From assembly GCA_003252075.1 (NCBI GenBank), contig QKDO01000086.1:20056-84055 (forward strand): DNA of 64,000 nucleotides. Reading direction: 5' to 3'. The notes below the pieces were generated by a model, which saw only the letters and a program-made list of their open reading frames with translations, ran no database searches and was not told where the DNA came from. This document shows, in pieces, positions 36,695 to 48,669 of this stretch. This stretch comes from Nitrospirota bacterium (GTDB lineage Bacteria > Nitrospirota > Thermodesulfovibrionia > Thermodesulfovibrionales > UBA6898). The translations under genes were made by a program, and so were the position numbers. Within the stretch, counting starts at the first letter, position 1, and every line of letters starts with the position of its first letter.

Positions 36695-38794
36695 ATGAGT
36701 CAGGGCGTTTATATTACCAGCGCAGAGCCCCGGAGCGGCAAGTCTGTCGTTGTCCTGGGCATCATGGAGATGATCGCAGGACAACAGGGACGGCTCGGAT
36801 TCTTTCGGCCCGTTGTCCAAGACGAACAGCGGCCGGACAACATTACCAATCTCATCATCAGGCGCTATGAGCTGAAGATAGCCTACGATAGAATGTACGG
36901 CTGCAGTTACGCCACTGCCCGCAACATGCTTATCCAAGACAGGGATGAAGACCTTCTGAAGCTGATCATGGAGAAGTACAAGGCACTTGAACGGGAGTGC
37001 GACCTTATCGTATCCGTGGGATCTGATTTTACGGGGCCTGCCGCTGCGCTGGAATTTGATTTCAATGCCAAGCTGGCGAACAATCTCGGATGTGCAGTGC
37101 TTCCGGTGGTCAAGGGATACGGCAGAGACGCGACGCAGGTCGTGGGCGCTGCACAGGGGCTCCTTGAGTCGCTCGAGGAGCGGAAGTGCGATGTCCTCGC
37201 CCTTGTTGCCAACCGGGTTACAGAACAGTTCATTGACGGTGTCAGCAGCGAACTCAAGCGGGTTATGCCTTCAGGTATACCGTCTTATGTGCTACCCGAG
37301 ATCCTGATCCTGGAGAAACCGACGGTCGGGGAGATTGCCGCTTCCCTTGGAGCAGAACGCCTGAGCGGACCGGAGGAGAGCTTCACCCGCGAGGTCAGGA
37401 ATTTCAAGGTCGCGGCCATGGAACTTCCCCATTACCTGGATCATATCGAAGAGGGCAGCCTTATCATCGTGCCCGGTGACCGTTCGGACATCATCCTCGG
37501 AAGTCTCCTTGCCGATGCATCGAACACCTATCCGCATATCGCCGGGATCATACTGACCGGCGGGATCAGACCGGCGTCTCAGGTCCTGCGGCTGATCGAG
37601 GGACTCATGCATGCACGGGCGCCGGTGACCATGGTAGTGACAGACACCTATACAACCGCCCTGAACGTGAGTTCTCTCGAAGGGGTTCTTTCTCCTGACA
37701 ATCCGCGGAAGATAGCAGCTGCCCTGGGAATTGTCGAGGCACAGATAAATAATGAAGAGTTCATGGGCCGTATCGTTATGGAGCGCCCGGGACGGGTGAC
37801 GCCGCTCATGTTCGAGTACGAGATCATCCGGCAGGCAAAGGCTGACCGCAGACACATTGTGCTGCCCGAAGGCACGGAAGAACGCATCTTACGGGCCGCG
37901 GAGATCCTCAGAATGCGCGACGTTGTTGACCTTACCCTCCTTGGGAATGAGCGGGAGATACGGCAGAAAGCCTCTGCCATGGGTCTCTCCCTTTCGGATG
38001 TTGCTATTGTCGATCCTATGGATACCGCCCTCCGGCAGACCTATGCCGATGCCTATTTCGAGCTCCGCAAGCACAAGGGGATCTCTCCACAGATGGCCTT
38101 CGATGCCATGGCTGACGTGAGCTATTTCGGCACGATGATGGTCCATTTGGGGGAAGCAGACGGCATGGTCTCGGGGGCGGTGCACACGACGGCGCACACG
38201 ATCCGCCCCGCACTGGAGTTCGTGAAGACGAAACCCGGCGTATCGATTGTTTCGAGCGTCTTTTTCATGTGCCTCGCCGACCGCGTCCTCGTTTACGGTG
38301 ACTGTGCTATCAACCCTGAGCCAAACCCTGAGCAACTGGCTGACATCGCGATCAGCTCTGCCGAAACAGCCCGCATGTTCGGCGTACAACCACTCATCGC
38401 GATGCTGAGCTATTCAACGGGCGAGTCAGGAAAGGGTGCAGAGGTGGACAAGGTGCGGGAGGCGACAAAGATCGTGAAGGATCGACGTCCTGACCTTAAG
38501 ATCGAGGGTCCCATACAGTACGATGCGGCGATCGATGCCGGCGTCGCGAAGACGAAGCTTCCCGGAAGCGAAGTCGCCGGTCATGCAACGGTATTTATTT
38601 TCCCTGACCTGAATACCGGCAACAATACGTACAAGGCGGTACAGCGGGCCGCTGACGCGATCGCTATCGGGCCGGTGCTCCAGGGCTTGAAGAAGCCGGT
38701 GAACGACCTCAGCAGGGGGGCGACCGTGCCTGACATCGTGAACACCGTTGCGATCACGGCCATTCAGTCTCAGGATGGAGGGAACACCCCATGA
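36695..38794 (+). CDS. pta: phosphate acetyltransferase, long form
   Basis: A 699-residue enzyme that turns acetyl-CoA and phosphate into acetyl phosphate. It has the three-part long form: an N-terminal P-loop-like domain (SAEPRSGKSVVVLGI), a central DRTGG domain (GILTGG-type region, IAGIILTGGIRPA) and the C-terminal PTA catalytic domain (HIVLPEGTEERILRA, GMVSGAVHTTAHTIRPAL, YDAAIDAGVAKTKLPGSEVA). AGGAGG precedes the ATG. The stop overlaps the start of ackA by 4 nt, so the acetate pathway genes are coupled. Unlike its partner, this gene is intact. Confidence 0.95.
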   Translation: MSQGVYITSAEPRSGKSVVVLGIMEMIAGQQGRLGFFRPVVQDEQRPDNITNLIIRRYELKIAYDRMYGCSYATARNMLIQDRDEDLLKLIMEKYKALERECDLIVSVGSDFTGPAAALEFDFNAKLANNLGCAVLPVVKGYGRDATQVVGAAQGLLESLEERKCDVLALVANRVTEQFIDGVSSELKRVMPSGIPSYVLPEILILEKPTVGEIAASLGAERLSGPEESFTREVRNFKVAAMELPHYLDHIEEGSLIIVPGDRSDIILGSLLADASNTYPHIAGIILTGGIRPASQVLRLIEGLMHARAPVTMVVTDTYTTALNVSSLEGVLSPDNPRKIAAALGIVEAQINNEEFMGRIVMERPGRVTPLMFEYEIIRQAKADRRHIVLPEGTEERILRAAEILRMRDVVDLTLLGNEREIRQKASAMGLSLSDVAIVDPMDTALRQTYADAYFELRKHKGISPQMAFDAMADVSYFGTMMVHLGEADGMVSGAVHTTAHTIRPALEFVKTKPGVSIVSSVFFMCLADRVLVYGDCAINPEPNPEQLADIAISSAETARMFGVQPLIAMLSYSTGESGKGAEVDKVREATKIVKDRRPDLKIEGPIQYDAAIDAGVAKTKLPGSEVAGHATVFIFPDLNTGNNTYKAVQRAADAIAIGPVLQGLKKPVNDLSRGATVPDIVNTVAITAIQSQDGGNTP

Positions 38795-40010
38795 GGGTCC
38801 TCGTCATCAATTCGGGGAGTTCGTCGATAAAATATGAGACATTTGACGCCAAGGGCCTCTCACCCACCGCAAAAGGCCTGCTGGAGCGCATCGGCACACC
38901 GGACAGCAGACTAAAGCACCGTTGGCTCAGTTCTTCCGGCAGCTGGGAGGAGATCAACGAGACACGTCCGGTCTCTAACCATCGCGAAGGTTTTTCCTTT
39001 ATCCTGGAGGTGAGCAGCAGGGCACGGTCCGGAAGCGAACCACCGGAGATTTTCGGTGTGGGACACCGTGTTGTACATGGCGGAGAAAAGTTCCAAGAGC
39101 CGGCGATTATTGACGACGCAGTGCTCGAGGCCATAGAGCAGCTCGTGCCGCTGGCGCCGCTGCACAATACAATCCCGCAAATGTTACCGGCATCCGGGTG
39201 ATGCGTGACCTCCTGCCTCACACCCCGCAGGTTGCCGTATTCGATACGGCATTCCATCAAACGATGCCGCCCCAGGCCTTTCACTACGCGCTTCCGGCCG
39301 ACTTTTACCGTGAGTACGGCGTTCGTCGCTACGGGTTTCATGGGAGTTCTCACCGATATGTGGCGCGCTCGGCTTCGCGCTATCTCGGAATTCCTCTGGA
39401 ACAGCTCAATTTGATTACGCTCCATCTTGGCAACGGCGCGAGCGCTGCTGCCATAGAGCGAGGCGAGAGCATCGATACATCCATGGGACTGACGCCGCTG
39501 GAAGGCCTGATCATGGGTACGCGCTGCGGGGACCTGGACCCAGCGGTCCATTTCTATCTGCAGCGAAAGACCGGCAGGCCTTTCGGAGACATTGAAGGTA
39601 TCCTCAACCGCGAGAGCGGGCTCAAGGGTATCTGCGGGATGAACGACATGCGCGAGATTCAGCGCAGCGCCGCTCAGGGAGACCCCCAGGCCGAGCTCGC
39701 CCTCTCCATGTTCTGCTATCGTGTCAGGAAGTATATCGGTGCGTATTACGCTGCGCTCGGCACCGTGGACGCGCTGATATTCACGGGCGGCATTGGGGAG
39801 AATTCGGCTGTTGTCCGGAGCAGGGCCTGCTACGGCCTCACGGCTCTCGGCATATCCCTGGATGAGCGCAGGAACGGAACTGCCGGTGGAGAGATTACCC
39901 ACATACAGATGCACGACAGCCGGGTCAAGATACTGGTCATACCGACCGATGAGGAGCGCGAGATTGCCGAGCAGACCGTCGAGGTCATCAGGAAGAAGGG
40001 CAAGGGCTAA
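38791..40010 (+). pseudogene. ackA: acetate kinase gene, frameshifted by 5-bp duplication
   Basis: Acetate kinase, interrupted. The first frame (38791-39201) reads MRVLVINSGSSSIKYE to LAPLHN and then goes out of register, ending after ten foreign residues. The second (from 39174) continues PANVTGIRVMRDLLPHTPQV and runs to 40010 with FDTAFHQTMP, YGFHGSSHRYV, TLHLGNGASAAAI, TRCGDLDP and FTGGIGENS. At the break ACAAT occurs twice in tandem (39164-39168 and 39169-39173); deleting one copy restores a 404-residue enzyme of normal length. All substrate and phosphate residues are otherwise intact. A sequence error is possible; if real, the acetyl-phosphate to ATP step is lost here. Confidence 0.93.
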
Positions 40011-40552
40011 TGGACGCAAAAAACTACAGGGCAGAAGAAACGCTCAAGAACGACCTTCTGGTGACGATCCGGGCGATCAGGCCAGACGACCGTGAAGCGG
40101 TCCTTGCCGCATTGAAGGAACTGGACGAACGGACACTCTACCTCCGTTTCTTCGCTCCACGGAAGGAGCTTACCGAACGTGAACTGCATGAAGCAATCAA
40201 CGTGGACTTTATCCGTACCATCGCGCTCGTTGTCTGCATCCCTGATGGTGTTGGAGAGAAGATCATCGGCGCGGGGCGCTATATTGCCTTTGGGAATGCC
40301 GATCCTCTGGACAGTGCAGAGGTGGCCTTCATGGTCGAGGAGGACTATCAAGGACTCGGTATTGCCAGTATGATCCTCAGACACCTCGCAGGGATCGCAA
40401 AGCAGAAAGGGGTTGTCCAGTTCCATGCCGAGGTCCTGCCCGAGAACAAAGGCATGCTTGCGGTCTTCTCCAAGTCCGGGTTCCCGGTGAAGCAGGAATT
40501 TACCGAAGGCCTTGCGCATGTTACACTCTTTCTTGCAGGGAATTCGTCGTGA
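40010..40552 (+). CDS. GNAT-family acetyltransferase, Pat-domain-like
   Basis: A 180-residue GNAT protein. After an N-terminal IRAIRPDDREAVLA segment, EVAFMVEEDYQGLGIASMIL is the acetyl-CoA loop (a Q-x-x-G-x-A/G type), and LPENKGMLAVFSKSGF closes the fold. The arrangement matches the GNAT domain found fused in Pat/PatZ protein lysine acetyltransferases, here on its own. Its ATG overlaps the ackA stop (TAATG). Position after pta-ackA suggests regulation of acetyl-CoA enzymes by acetylation, but this is inference; the target is unknown. Confidence 0.85.
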   Translation: MDAKNYRAEETLKNDLLVTIRAIRPDDREAVLAALKELDERTLYLRFFAPRKELTERELHEAINVDFIRTIALVVCIPDGVGEKIIGAGRYIAFGNADPLDSAEVAFMVEEDYQGLGIASMILRHLAGIAKQKGVVQFHAEVLPENKGMLAVFSKSGFPVKQEFTEGLAHVTLFLAGNSS

Positions 40553-40750
40553 GCGGGGATTTCAATACTTTGAGGGTATTCAAATGTGGTATGCGATGCT
40601 CCTGGACCGCGCTGCGCATGCTCTTACTAATGACATGCCATGTTCCTGCGCTGTGTTACCTGGTGCAGCTGAATGGTAAAATTTCGCCGTTTCGCTGTCG
40701 GTGATATTCGAGATAATAAAAAAGGGAGACAAGAAAGGAGAAACGTACAG

Positions 40751-41994
<1,244 letters not shown>

Positions 41995-42014
41995 AGTGTA
42001 ACTGGGGATATGGC

Positions 42015-42039
42015 TGACGCGTTAGGCCGTCATTTTTTT
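42015..42039 (+). terminator. putative rho-independent terminator after eno
   Basis: TGACG and CGTCA (42015-42019 and 42028-42032) form a short stem with an 8-nt loop and are followed at once by seven T. The stem is only five base pairs, so it may be weak. It lies 20 nt after the enolase stop and would separate gap from the upstream transcript. Confidence 0.45.
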
Positions 42040-42072
42040 CGAATACTAGGCGTGTCCGAAATAGGTTGAATG

Positions 42073-42236
42073 AAAGGGATAAACATCTCATAAACCCGGC
42101 GAATAGACAGGATGATTCTGATGGAGAGCCATTTTTGGGACTTCTCAGAAATTACGGTAAATGATCCTTTGTTTCGTAGGCAAAGGGGCCTTTTTCAAGG
42201 AGTCGTCGCCGAGATGTATTCGACATTTATCCCTTT
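42073..42236. repeat. inverted repeat in the gap leader region
   Basis: AAAGGGATAAACATCTC at 42073-42089 is matched about 140 nt later by its reverse complement in two parts, GAGATGT (42211-42217) and TTTATCCCTTT (42226-42236), separated by ATTCGACA. The enclosed 120 nt contain another hairpin (CCTTTG...CAAAGG before a T-rich run, 42169-42196). It could be a structured leader of gap or a small miniature element; I cannot tell which. Confidence 0.4.
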
Positions 42237-42273
42237 CGAATTATCTTGGATACAAATCAACAGATACGAATAA

Positions 42274-43290
<1,017 letters not shown>

Positions 43291-43343
43291 CGCTACAGGA
43301 GCGTTTGTGCAGATCATTCTTTAAGATCAGAAAGAGGATAGCA

Positions 43344-45002
43344 ATGAAAATAAATGACCTTGCCGGGAAACCGGCGCCAAGATCGATCCTGGTAAACGTC
43401 CCAAGGCTCATTGCGGCCTATTATGCCTATAAGCCGGACGTTGCAGACCCCGGCCAGCGGGTCGCCTTTGGCACCTCGGGCCACCGGGGATCATCCCTGA
43501 AGAACAGTTTTAATGAAGCGCATATCCTGGCTGTCTGCCAGGCCATTTGCGAGTACCGGAAGTCGCTGAAGATCGGGGGGCCCCTTTACCTTGGCATGGA
43601 CACGCATGCGTTGTCTGAACCGGCCTTTGCAAGTGCAATCGAGGTTTTTGCCGCGAATAAGGTGACGGTACGCGTGCAGGCCGGCTATACCTATACACCG
43701 ACACCGGTGGTTTCCCATGCGATCCTTACGTACAACCAAAAGATACGCGGCATAAGGGGGCGTGCTGACGGCGTGGTCATCACTCCCTCGCATAATCCTC
43801 CGGAGGATGGAGGAATAAAGTACAATCCTCCTCATGGAGGTCCGGCAGATACAGTAGCTACAAAAACTATCGAGGAGCGTGCCAACGAACTCCTCGCGAA
43901 AGGACTGAAAGGCGTCAGGAGGATACTCTTTGAAAAGGCCATCAAGGCCGATTGCGTCAGCTCGTACGACTACGTCTCTCCCTATGTGCAGGACCTCGGG
44001 AACATTATTGATATGGAGATCATCAGGGATGCGGATCTCAAGATCGGAGTGGATCCTCTCGGCGGGGCGGCGGTCGGATTCTGGGATCCCATTGCCGAGC
44101 AGTATGGCATAAAGCTGGAAGTGGTCAATGATGTGGTCGATCCCACATTTTCCTTCATGACCCTTGACAAGGACGGCAAGATCAGGATGGACTGCTCTTC
44201 GCCATACGCCATGGCGAGCCTCATTCAATTAAAGGATCGCTTTGATATCGCCTTCGGCAATGACACAGATGTTGACCGCCATGGCATTGTGACCAGGAGT
44301 TCCGGTCTCATGAACCCGAATCACTATCTGTCTACAGCGATCTGGTACCTCTTCCGGAACAGACCCGGCTGGAGCAAAGACGCTGCCGTGGGAAAGACCC
44401 TTGTCTCCACGTCCATGATCGACAGGGTAGGAGGAGCGCTCAGGAGGAAGGTCGCCGAGGTGCCGGTCGGATTCAAATGGTTTGTGGAGGGACTGCTTGA
44501 TGGATCCTACGGGTTTGGCGGAGAAGAGAGCGCAGGCGCTTCGTTTCTCAGAAAAGATGGCAAGGTCTGGACAACGGACAAGGACGGCATCATCATGGAC
44601 CTCCTTGCCTGCGAGATCACCGCGAAGACCGGCAAAGACCCGGCTGCGCTTTATCGGGATCTTGAAGCTCAGTTCGGAAGCCCGCTGTATATCAGGATCG
44701 ATGCACCGGCAACACCGGCCCAGAAATCAGCTTTGGCAAAGCTTTCGCCGGATCTGGTCACCGCGCAGGAGCTTGCCGGCGAGCTCATTACCGCAAAGCT
44801 GACCCGCGCGCCGGGGAATGATGCCGAGATCGGAGGGCTGAAGGTCATTACCCAAAACGGATGGTTTGCAGCGCGTCCGTCCGGAACAGAGGATATTTAC
44901 AAGATCTATGCAGAAAGCTTTCTGGGTGAAAAGCATCTGCAGAAGATCCAGGAAGAGGCCGTGGCGATCGTCAGTGCCGCGTTTGCTGCGGCAGGGGTCT
45001 GA
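43344..45002 (+). CDS. pgm: phosphoglucomutase (alpha-D-glucose phosphate-specific)
   Basis: Enzyme of 552 residues interconverting glucose-1-phosphate and glucose-6-phosphate, linking the phosphorylases to glycolysis. [17 protein letters not shown], the phosphoserine loop [15 protein letters not shown] (Ser near residue 149), [12 protein letters not shown] for Mg2+ and [12 protein letters not shown] for sugar recognition match E. coli Pgm, as does length. The ATG at 43344 follows AGAGGATA. The track start is 13 codons early. It lies 53 nt after gap and 44 nt before gpmA, probably in one transcript. Confidence 0.95.
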   Translation: MKINDLAGKPAPRSILVNVPRLIAAYYAYKPDVADPGQRVAFGTSGHRGSSLKNSFNEAHILAVCQAICEYRKSLKIGGPLYLGMDTHALSEPAFASAIEVFAANKVTVRVQAGYTYTPTPVVSHAILTYNQKIRGIRGRADGVVITPSHNPPEDGGIKYNPPHGGPADTVATKTIEERANELLAKGLKGVRRILFEKAIKADCVSSYDYVSPYVQDLGNIIDMEIIRDADLKIGVDPLGGAAVGFWDPIAEQYGIKLEVVNDVVDPTFSFMTLDKDGKIRMDCSSPYAMASLIQLKDRFDIAFGNDTDVDRHGIVTRSSGLMNPNHYLSTAIWYLFRNRPGWSKDAAVGKTLVSTSMIDRVGGALRRKVAEVPVGFKWFVEGLLDGSYGFGGEESAGASFLRKDGKVWTTDKDGIIMDLLACEITAKTGKDPAALYRDLEAQFGSPLYIRIDAPATPAQKSALAKLSPDLVTAQELAGELITAKLTRAPGNDAEIGGLKVITQNGWFAARPSGTEDIYKIYAESFLGEKHLQKIQEEAVAIVSAAFAAAGV

Positions 45003-45046
45003 GTTCGCATGCAGATGCATGGAGAAAAGGACAGATGGAGGATATC

Positions 45047-45796
45047 ATGAAAAAAGTCGTACTGCTCAGGCATGGAGAGAGCCTTTGGAACAAGGAGAAC
45101 CGCTTCACCGGATGGACCGATGTTCCGCTCTCCGAGAAAGGGATACAGGAGGCCCGAGAAGCGGCCCGTCTGCTGCGCGAAGGAGGCTTTACATTTGATA
45201 TCGCATTCACCTCGGTGCTGAAGCGTGCGATCAAGACCCTCTGGATCGTTCTGGAGGAGATGGATCTCATGTGGATCCCGGTCATCCGCAGCTGGAGGCT
45301 CAACGAAAGGCACTACGGCGCACTCCAGGGGCTCAACAAGGCCGAGGCAGCAAAGGAGCTTGGCGAGGAGCAGGTAAAGCTCTGGCGCCGGAGCTTCGAT
45401 GTGCCGCCGCCTGCTCTCAAACTGGATGATCCCCGCCACCCGAAGAACGACCCCAAATATGCTGAATTCCACCCGAACGATCTCCCTGCAACAGAGTGCC
45501 TCAAGGACACCATCGAGCGCTTTTTGCCCTATGCGCAGGAGAATATCGGGCCGGCCATACGATCGGGGAAGCGGGTGCTGCTCGTGGCCCACGGCAACAC
45601 CCTTCGCGGCCTGATCAAGTATATGGAGCGGATATCTGACCATGACATTGCAGACCTGAATATACCGACGGCGATCCCCATGGTGTACGAGTTCGAGGAT
45701 GATATGAAGCCGATCCGGAGGTATTACCTGGGTGATCAGGAAGCAGTGAAAAAGGCTGCGGAGGCTGTGGCTGCGCAGTCAAAGGCAAAGGCATAG
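45047..45796 (+). CDS. gpmA: 2,3-bisphosphoglycerate-dependent phosphoglycerate mutase
   Basis: Cofactor-dependent mutase of 249 residues. [20 protein letters not shown] carries the phosphorylated His (residue 9) and the Arg pocket, [17 protein letters not shown] follows, and [13 protein letters not shown] has the second His. Length matches E. coli GpmA. The ATG at 45047 is preferred because GGAGG lies 5 nt before it; the track start four codons upstream is also possible. It is the last glycolytic gene before the hydrogenase cluster. Confidence 0.95.
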   Translation: MKKVVLLRHGESLWNKENRFTGWTDVPLSEKGIQEAREAARLLREGGFTFDIAFTSVLKRAIKTLWIVLEEMDLMWIPVIRSWRLNERHYGALQGLNKAEAAKELGEEQVKLWRRSFDVPPPALKLDDPRHPKNDPKYAEFHPNDLPATECLKDTIERFLPYAQENIGPAIRSGKRVLLVAHGNTLRGLIKYMERISDHDIADLNIPTAIPMVYEFEDDMKPIRRYYLGDQEAVKKAAEAVAAQSKAKA

Positions 45797-46070
45797 TTTC
45801 AGCAGAAATCAGAAAGGCGAAGTCGTATCTTCTGTGGTAATTGATTCAATTAAGCACTGAGAGAAAGAAGCGGGGACCAACCAAACCGTGATCGAGGAAG
45901 AGTATCCGGAGCATGGAACTATGACCTGATTATTGGAACTATAAGTTGGTAATGATGAATTTGCTGTTGCGTTTATCCTGTGATAGCATTGTTTTTAGGA
46001 AGACACTTCGTACATTCGGGAATTCTTTTCTGAATCAGGTGCCACGGATGATTAGCGAGGGGTAAGCATA

Positions 46071-47912
46071 ATGGGAAAAGACACCGTATCTGTCGTTCGT
46101 CAGGCCTGTAAGAAGTTCGATCATGAAGGGTCCCGCATCCTCGATATTTTGCGGGAAGTTCAAAAAAGGCTTGCCTGCGTCAGCGGGGAGACAATGGACC
46201 TGCTGGCGGCTGAACTCTCTACTCACCGGATAGAAATCGAGGGGCTGGTCTCTTTCTACTCTTTTTTCTCGGAGAACCGGAAAGGGAAGATCATAATACG
46301 TCTCTGTGATGATATTATTGACCGTTTTGCCGGAATTGAAAGGGTCGCAAAGGTCTTCTCCGAGGAATTGGGGATTGGTATCGGCGAGACCTCCTCTGAT
46401 TGGAATTTTTCTTTGGAATTTACGCCCTGTATCGGCATGAGCGATCAGGCCCCGGCCGCTCTGATCAATGAGACCGTGGTGACCAAATTGACTCCGGAAT
46501 CGGCCGGGGTCATAGCCCGCAGCTTAAAGAAGAACCTGGACACGTCAGCACTCGTTAAGAAAAAAGGAGACGGCAACAATGCCGACAGGCTCGTTAACGC
46601 AATGGTGGAAAATAATATTCGAAAGAAGGGTGAAGTCCTTCTTGGTGACAACGTACGGGCAGAGGCCGGTCTCCGGAAGGCATTAAAAAAGAAACCGGAA
46701 GAGGTCATACAGGAGGTGCTTGATTCGGGCTTGCGAGGCCGTGGAGGAGCGGGTTTTTCAACAGGTCTGAAGTGGAGCCTCGCCCGAAAGGCAAAGGACG
46801 CCCGGCGCTTTGTGATCTGTAATGCAGACGAGGGAGAACCCGGCACGTTTAAAGACCGTGTGCTCCTGACCGAGCGTGCGGACCTTATTTTTGAGGGAAT
46901 GACTATTGCCGCGTATGCGATTGGAGGCACCAGCGGCATCGTATATTTACGGGCGGAGTATGAATATCTGCTTCCCTATCTTGAGCGGGTTCTCGCACGA
47001 AGGCGCAAAGCCGGCCTGCTGGGAAAGAATATCGGGGGGGAAAAAGGATTTGCCTTTGATATTCGTATCCAGCTCGGCGGCGGGGCCTATATCTGTGGCG
47101 AGGAGAGCGCTCTCATCAGCTCCTGCGAGGGCTTGAGGGGAGAGCCGAAGACCCGTCCTCCTTTTCCTGTCGAAAGAGGGTTCCTCGGCCATCCCACGAT
47201 TGTGAATAATGTAGAGACCTTTTGTTGCGCTGCCCGTATCCTTGACGGAGGTCCCCGGTGGTTTGCGGCCATGGGCACTGCGAAGAGCAGCGGGACAAAA
47301 CTGCTGAGTGTATCCGGCGACTGCGCAAAACCCGGCATCTATGAAGTGCCTTTTGGCATAAGAGTTGCCGACGTGCTTGATATGGCCGGGGCAGATGACC
47401 CCACGATCGTACAGGTTGGCGGAGCGAGCGGTGAGATGCTCAACCGAGGCTCTTTCTACAGGAAGATCTGTTTTGAAGACCTGTCGACAGGCGGTTCTTT
47501 CATGACATTTAATTCCAGCCGTAATATGCTAAAAATCGTAGACTATTTTCTGGAGTTCTTTATTCATGAAAGCTGCGGCTACTGCACTCCCTGCCGTGTG
47601 GGCAATGTATTCCTCCGTGAACGGATTCAAAAGATCATGGAGGGTTACGCAGTAAAGGCTGATCTGGACTATTTAAAAGATCTCAGCAGGACAATTATGA
47701 TGACGAGCAGATGCGGGCTGGGAAATACGTCGCCAAGACCTGTGCTCAGTTCCATCGATCAATTTCCTGTAGTATACGCCTCGCTTCTGGGAGAAGGCGG
47801 AGAGGGGCTGGAGGCCGGTTTCAGCATTCAAAAGGCTCTTGAAGAATCGAGAAGGATCGCAAAACGCTCGTCAATGATCTATGACCCGGTTTATGGAGGA
47901 AGCAGCGATTGA
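46071..47912 (+). CDS. hoxF: NAD-reducing hydrogenase diaphorase subunit HoxF
   Basis: A 613-residue NAD(H)/FMN subunit with a fused N-terminal NuoE-like domain (about residues 1-160) and a NuoF-like domain. The latter shows RGRGGAGFSTGLKW for FMN, CNADEGEPGTFKDR for NADH and ESCGYCTPCRVG plus a later CGLG for the [4Fe-4S] cluster. In the NuoE-like part the expected four [2Fe-2S] cysteines are reduced to two: LCDDIID and TPCIGMS keep the first and third, but the second is Asp and the fourth Ser. There is no separate hoxE, so this fusion replaces it. A GAGGGG site precedes the ATG. It starts the hoxFUYHW operon. Confidence 0.93.
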   Translation: MGKDTVSVVRQACKKFDHEGSRILDILREVQKRLACVSGETMDLLAAELSTHRIEIEGLVSFYSFFSENRKGKIIIRLCDDIIDRFAGIERVAKVFSEELGIGIGETSSDWNFSLEFTPCIGMSDQAPAALINETVVTKLTPESAGVIARSLKKNLDTSALVKKKGDGNNADRLVNAMVENNIRKKGEVLLGDNVRAEAGLRKALKKKPEEVIQEVLDSGLRGRGGAGFSTGLKWSLARKAKDARRFVICNADEGEPGTFKDRVLLTERADLIFEGMTIAAYAIGGTSGIVYLRAEYEYLLPYLERVLARRRKAGLLGKNIGGEKGFAFDIRIQLGGGAYICGEESALISSCEGLRGEPKTRPPFPVERGFLGHPTIVNNVETFCCAARILDGGPRWFAAMGTAKSSGTKLLSVSGDCAKPGIYEVPFGIRVADVLDMAGADDPTIVQVGGASGEMLNRGSFYRKICFEDLSTGGSFMTFNSSRNMLKIVDYFLEFFIHESCGYCTPCRVGNVFLRERIQKIMEGYAVKADLDYLKDLSRTIMMTSRCGLGNTSPRPVLSSIDQFPVVYASLLGEGGEGLEAGFSIQKALEESRRIAKRSSMIYDPVYGGSSD

Positions 47913-47940
47913 GAGTATGGCGGAAAAGGTAGGAGACATC

Positions 47941-48669
47941 ATGAGGAACGCCTTTGTATTTAACATCGATGGGGTCGGGGTGAAAGGGAAAGACGGCCAG
48001 ACGATCATGGATGCCGCTGATCAGGCAGGAATTTATATCCCCCGGCTCTGTGATGTTGAGGGGCTGGAACCTCAGGGAAGCTGCCGTGTCTGTACTGTTA
48101 AAGTCAATGGCCGACCGGCAGCCGCCTGTACACAGCCGGCTGCTGAGGGAATAGAGGTTGAAAACGAAACGCTGGAGATCTTCAACTGGCGGCGCGATCT
48201 TATCCGCATGCTCTTTCACGAGGGGAACCACTTATGTCCGATCTGTGAGGCCAGCGGCAGATGCGAACTTCAGGCAATGGCATACCGCCTCGGCATTTTT
48301 CAGCCGGCCAAGTATCCCTATCTGCAGCCTGTGCGTCCTATCGATGCGTCCCATCCGGATATCATGCTCGACACAAACCGCTGCATACGATGCGGCCGAT
48401 GTATCAGGGCCTCGAAGGATATCGACGGGAAAAATGTCTTCGGCTATGTCGGCAGGGGAATGCATAAACGGGTGGGGGTGAATGGGAAAAACCTTGCGCA
48501 GACCAATGTTCATCTTGACGACAGGGCAATCGCCCTGGAAACATGCCCGGTTGGCTGCATCATCAGGAAAGGACTCGGCTTTTTCACCCCCATCGGGCAG
48601 CGGGAGTTCGACCGTGCCCCTATCGGCAGTACCATTGAAAAGGCTGTATTAAAGAGGGGGAAGAAATGA
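47941..48669 (+). CDS. hoxU: NAD-reducing hydrogenase subunit HoxU
   Basis: An iron-sulfur subunit of 242 residues related to the N-terminal part of NuoG. It has a plant-ferredoxin-type [2Fe-2S] set (RLCDVEG, GSCRVCTV and AACTQP), a His-Cys3 motif HEGNHLCPICEASGRCELQ and a CIRCGRC...ETCPVGC set for a [4Fe-4S] cluster. Several ATGs precede it within hoxF; 47941 is chosen since AGGAG lies 5 nt upstream and the ferredoxin fold begins right there. It passes electrons between HoxF and HoxY. The stop overlaps hoxY as ATGA. Confidence 0.93.
   Translation: MRNAFVFNIDGVGVKGKDGQTIMDAADQAGIYIPRLCDVEGLEPQGSCRVCTVKVNGRPAAACTQPAAEGIEVENETLEIFNWRRDLIRMLFHEGNHLCPICEASGRCELQAMAYRLGIFQPAKYPYLQPVRPIDASHPDIMLDTNRCIRCGRCIRASKDIDGKNVFGYVGRGMHKRVGVNGKNLAQTNVHLDDRAIALETCPVGCIIRKGLGFFTPIGQREFDRAPIGSTIEKAVLKRGKK

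Noticed and set aside
36570-36698. 42-codon frame (MKVDIIVNGF...) overlapping the GH65 stop as ATGA
   Set aside because: No ribosome-binding site apart from chance, no recognisable fold, and it ends in the pta ribosome-binding site. Probably untranslated spacer.
39150-39200. Programmed ribosomal frameshift in ackA
   Set aside because: No slippery heptamer or downstream pseudoknot is visible, and the exact ACAAT duplication explains the shift more simply.
38754-40019. 421-codon minus-strand ORF over ackA
   Set aside because: Shadow frame; it stays open across the ackA lesion only because the other strand's frame is unaffected. No family resemblance.
45961-45989. Promoter TTGCTG-17-TAGCAT before hoxF
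   Set aside because: Only three and four consensus matches; too weak to report as a feature.
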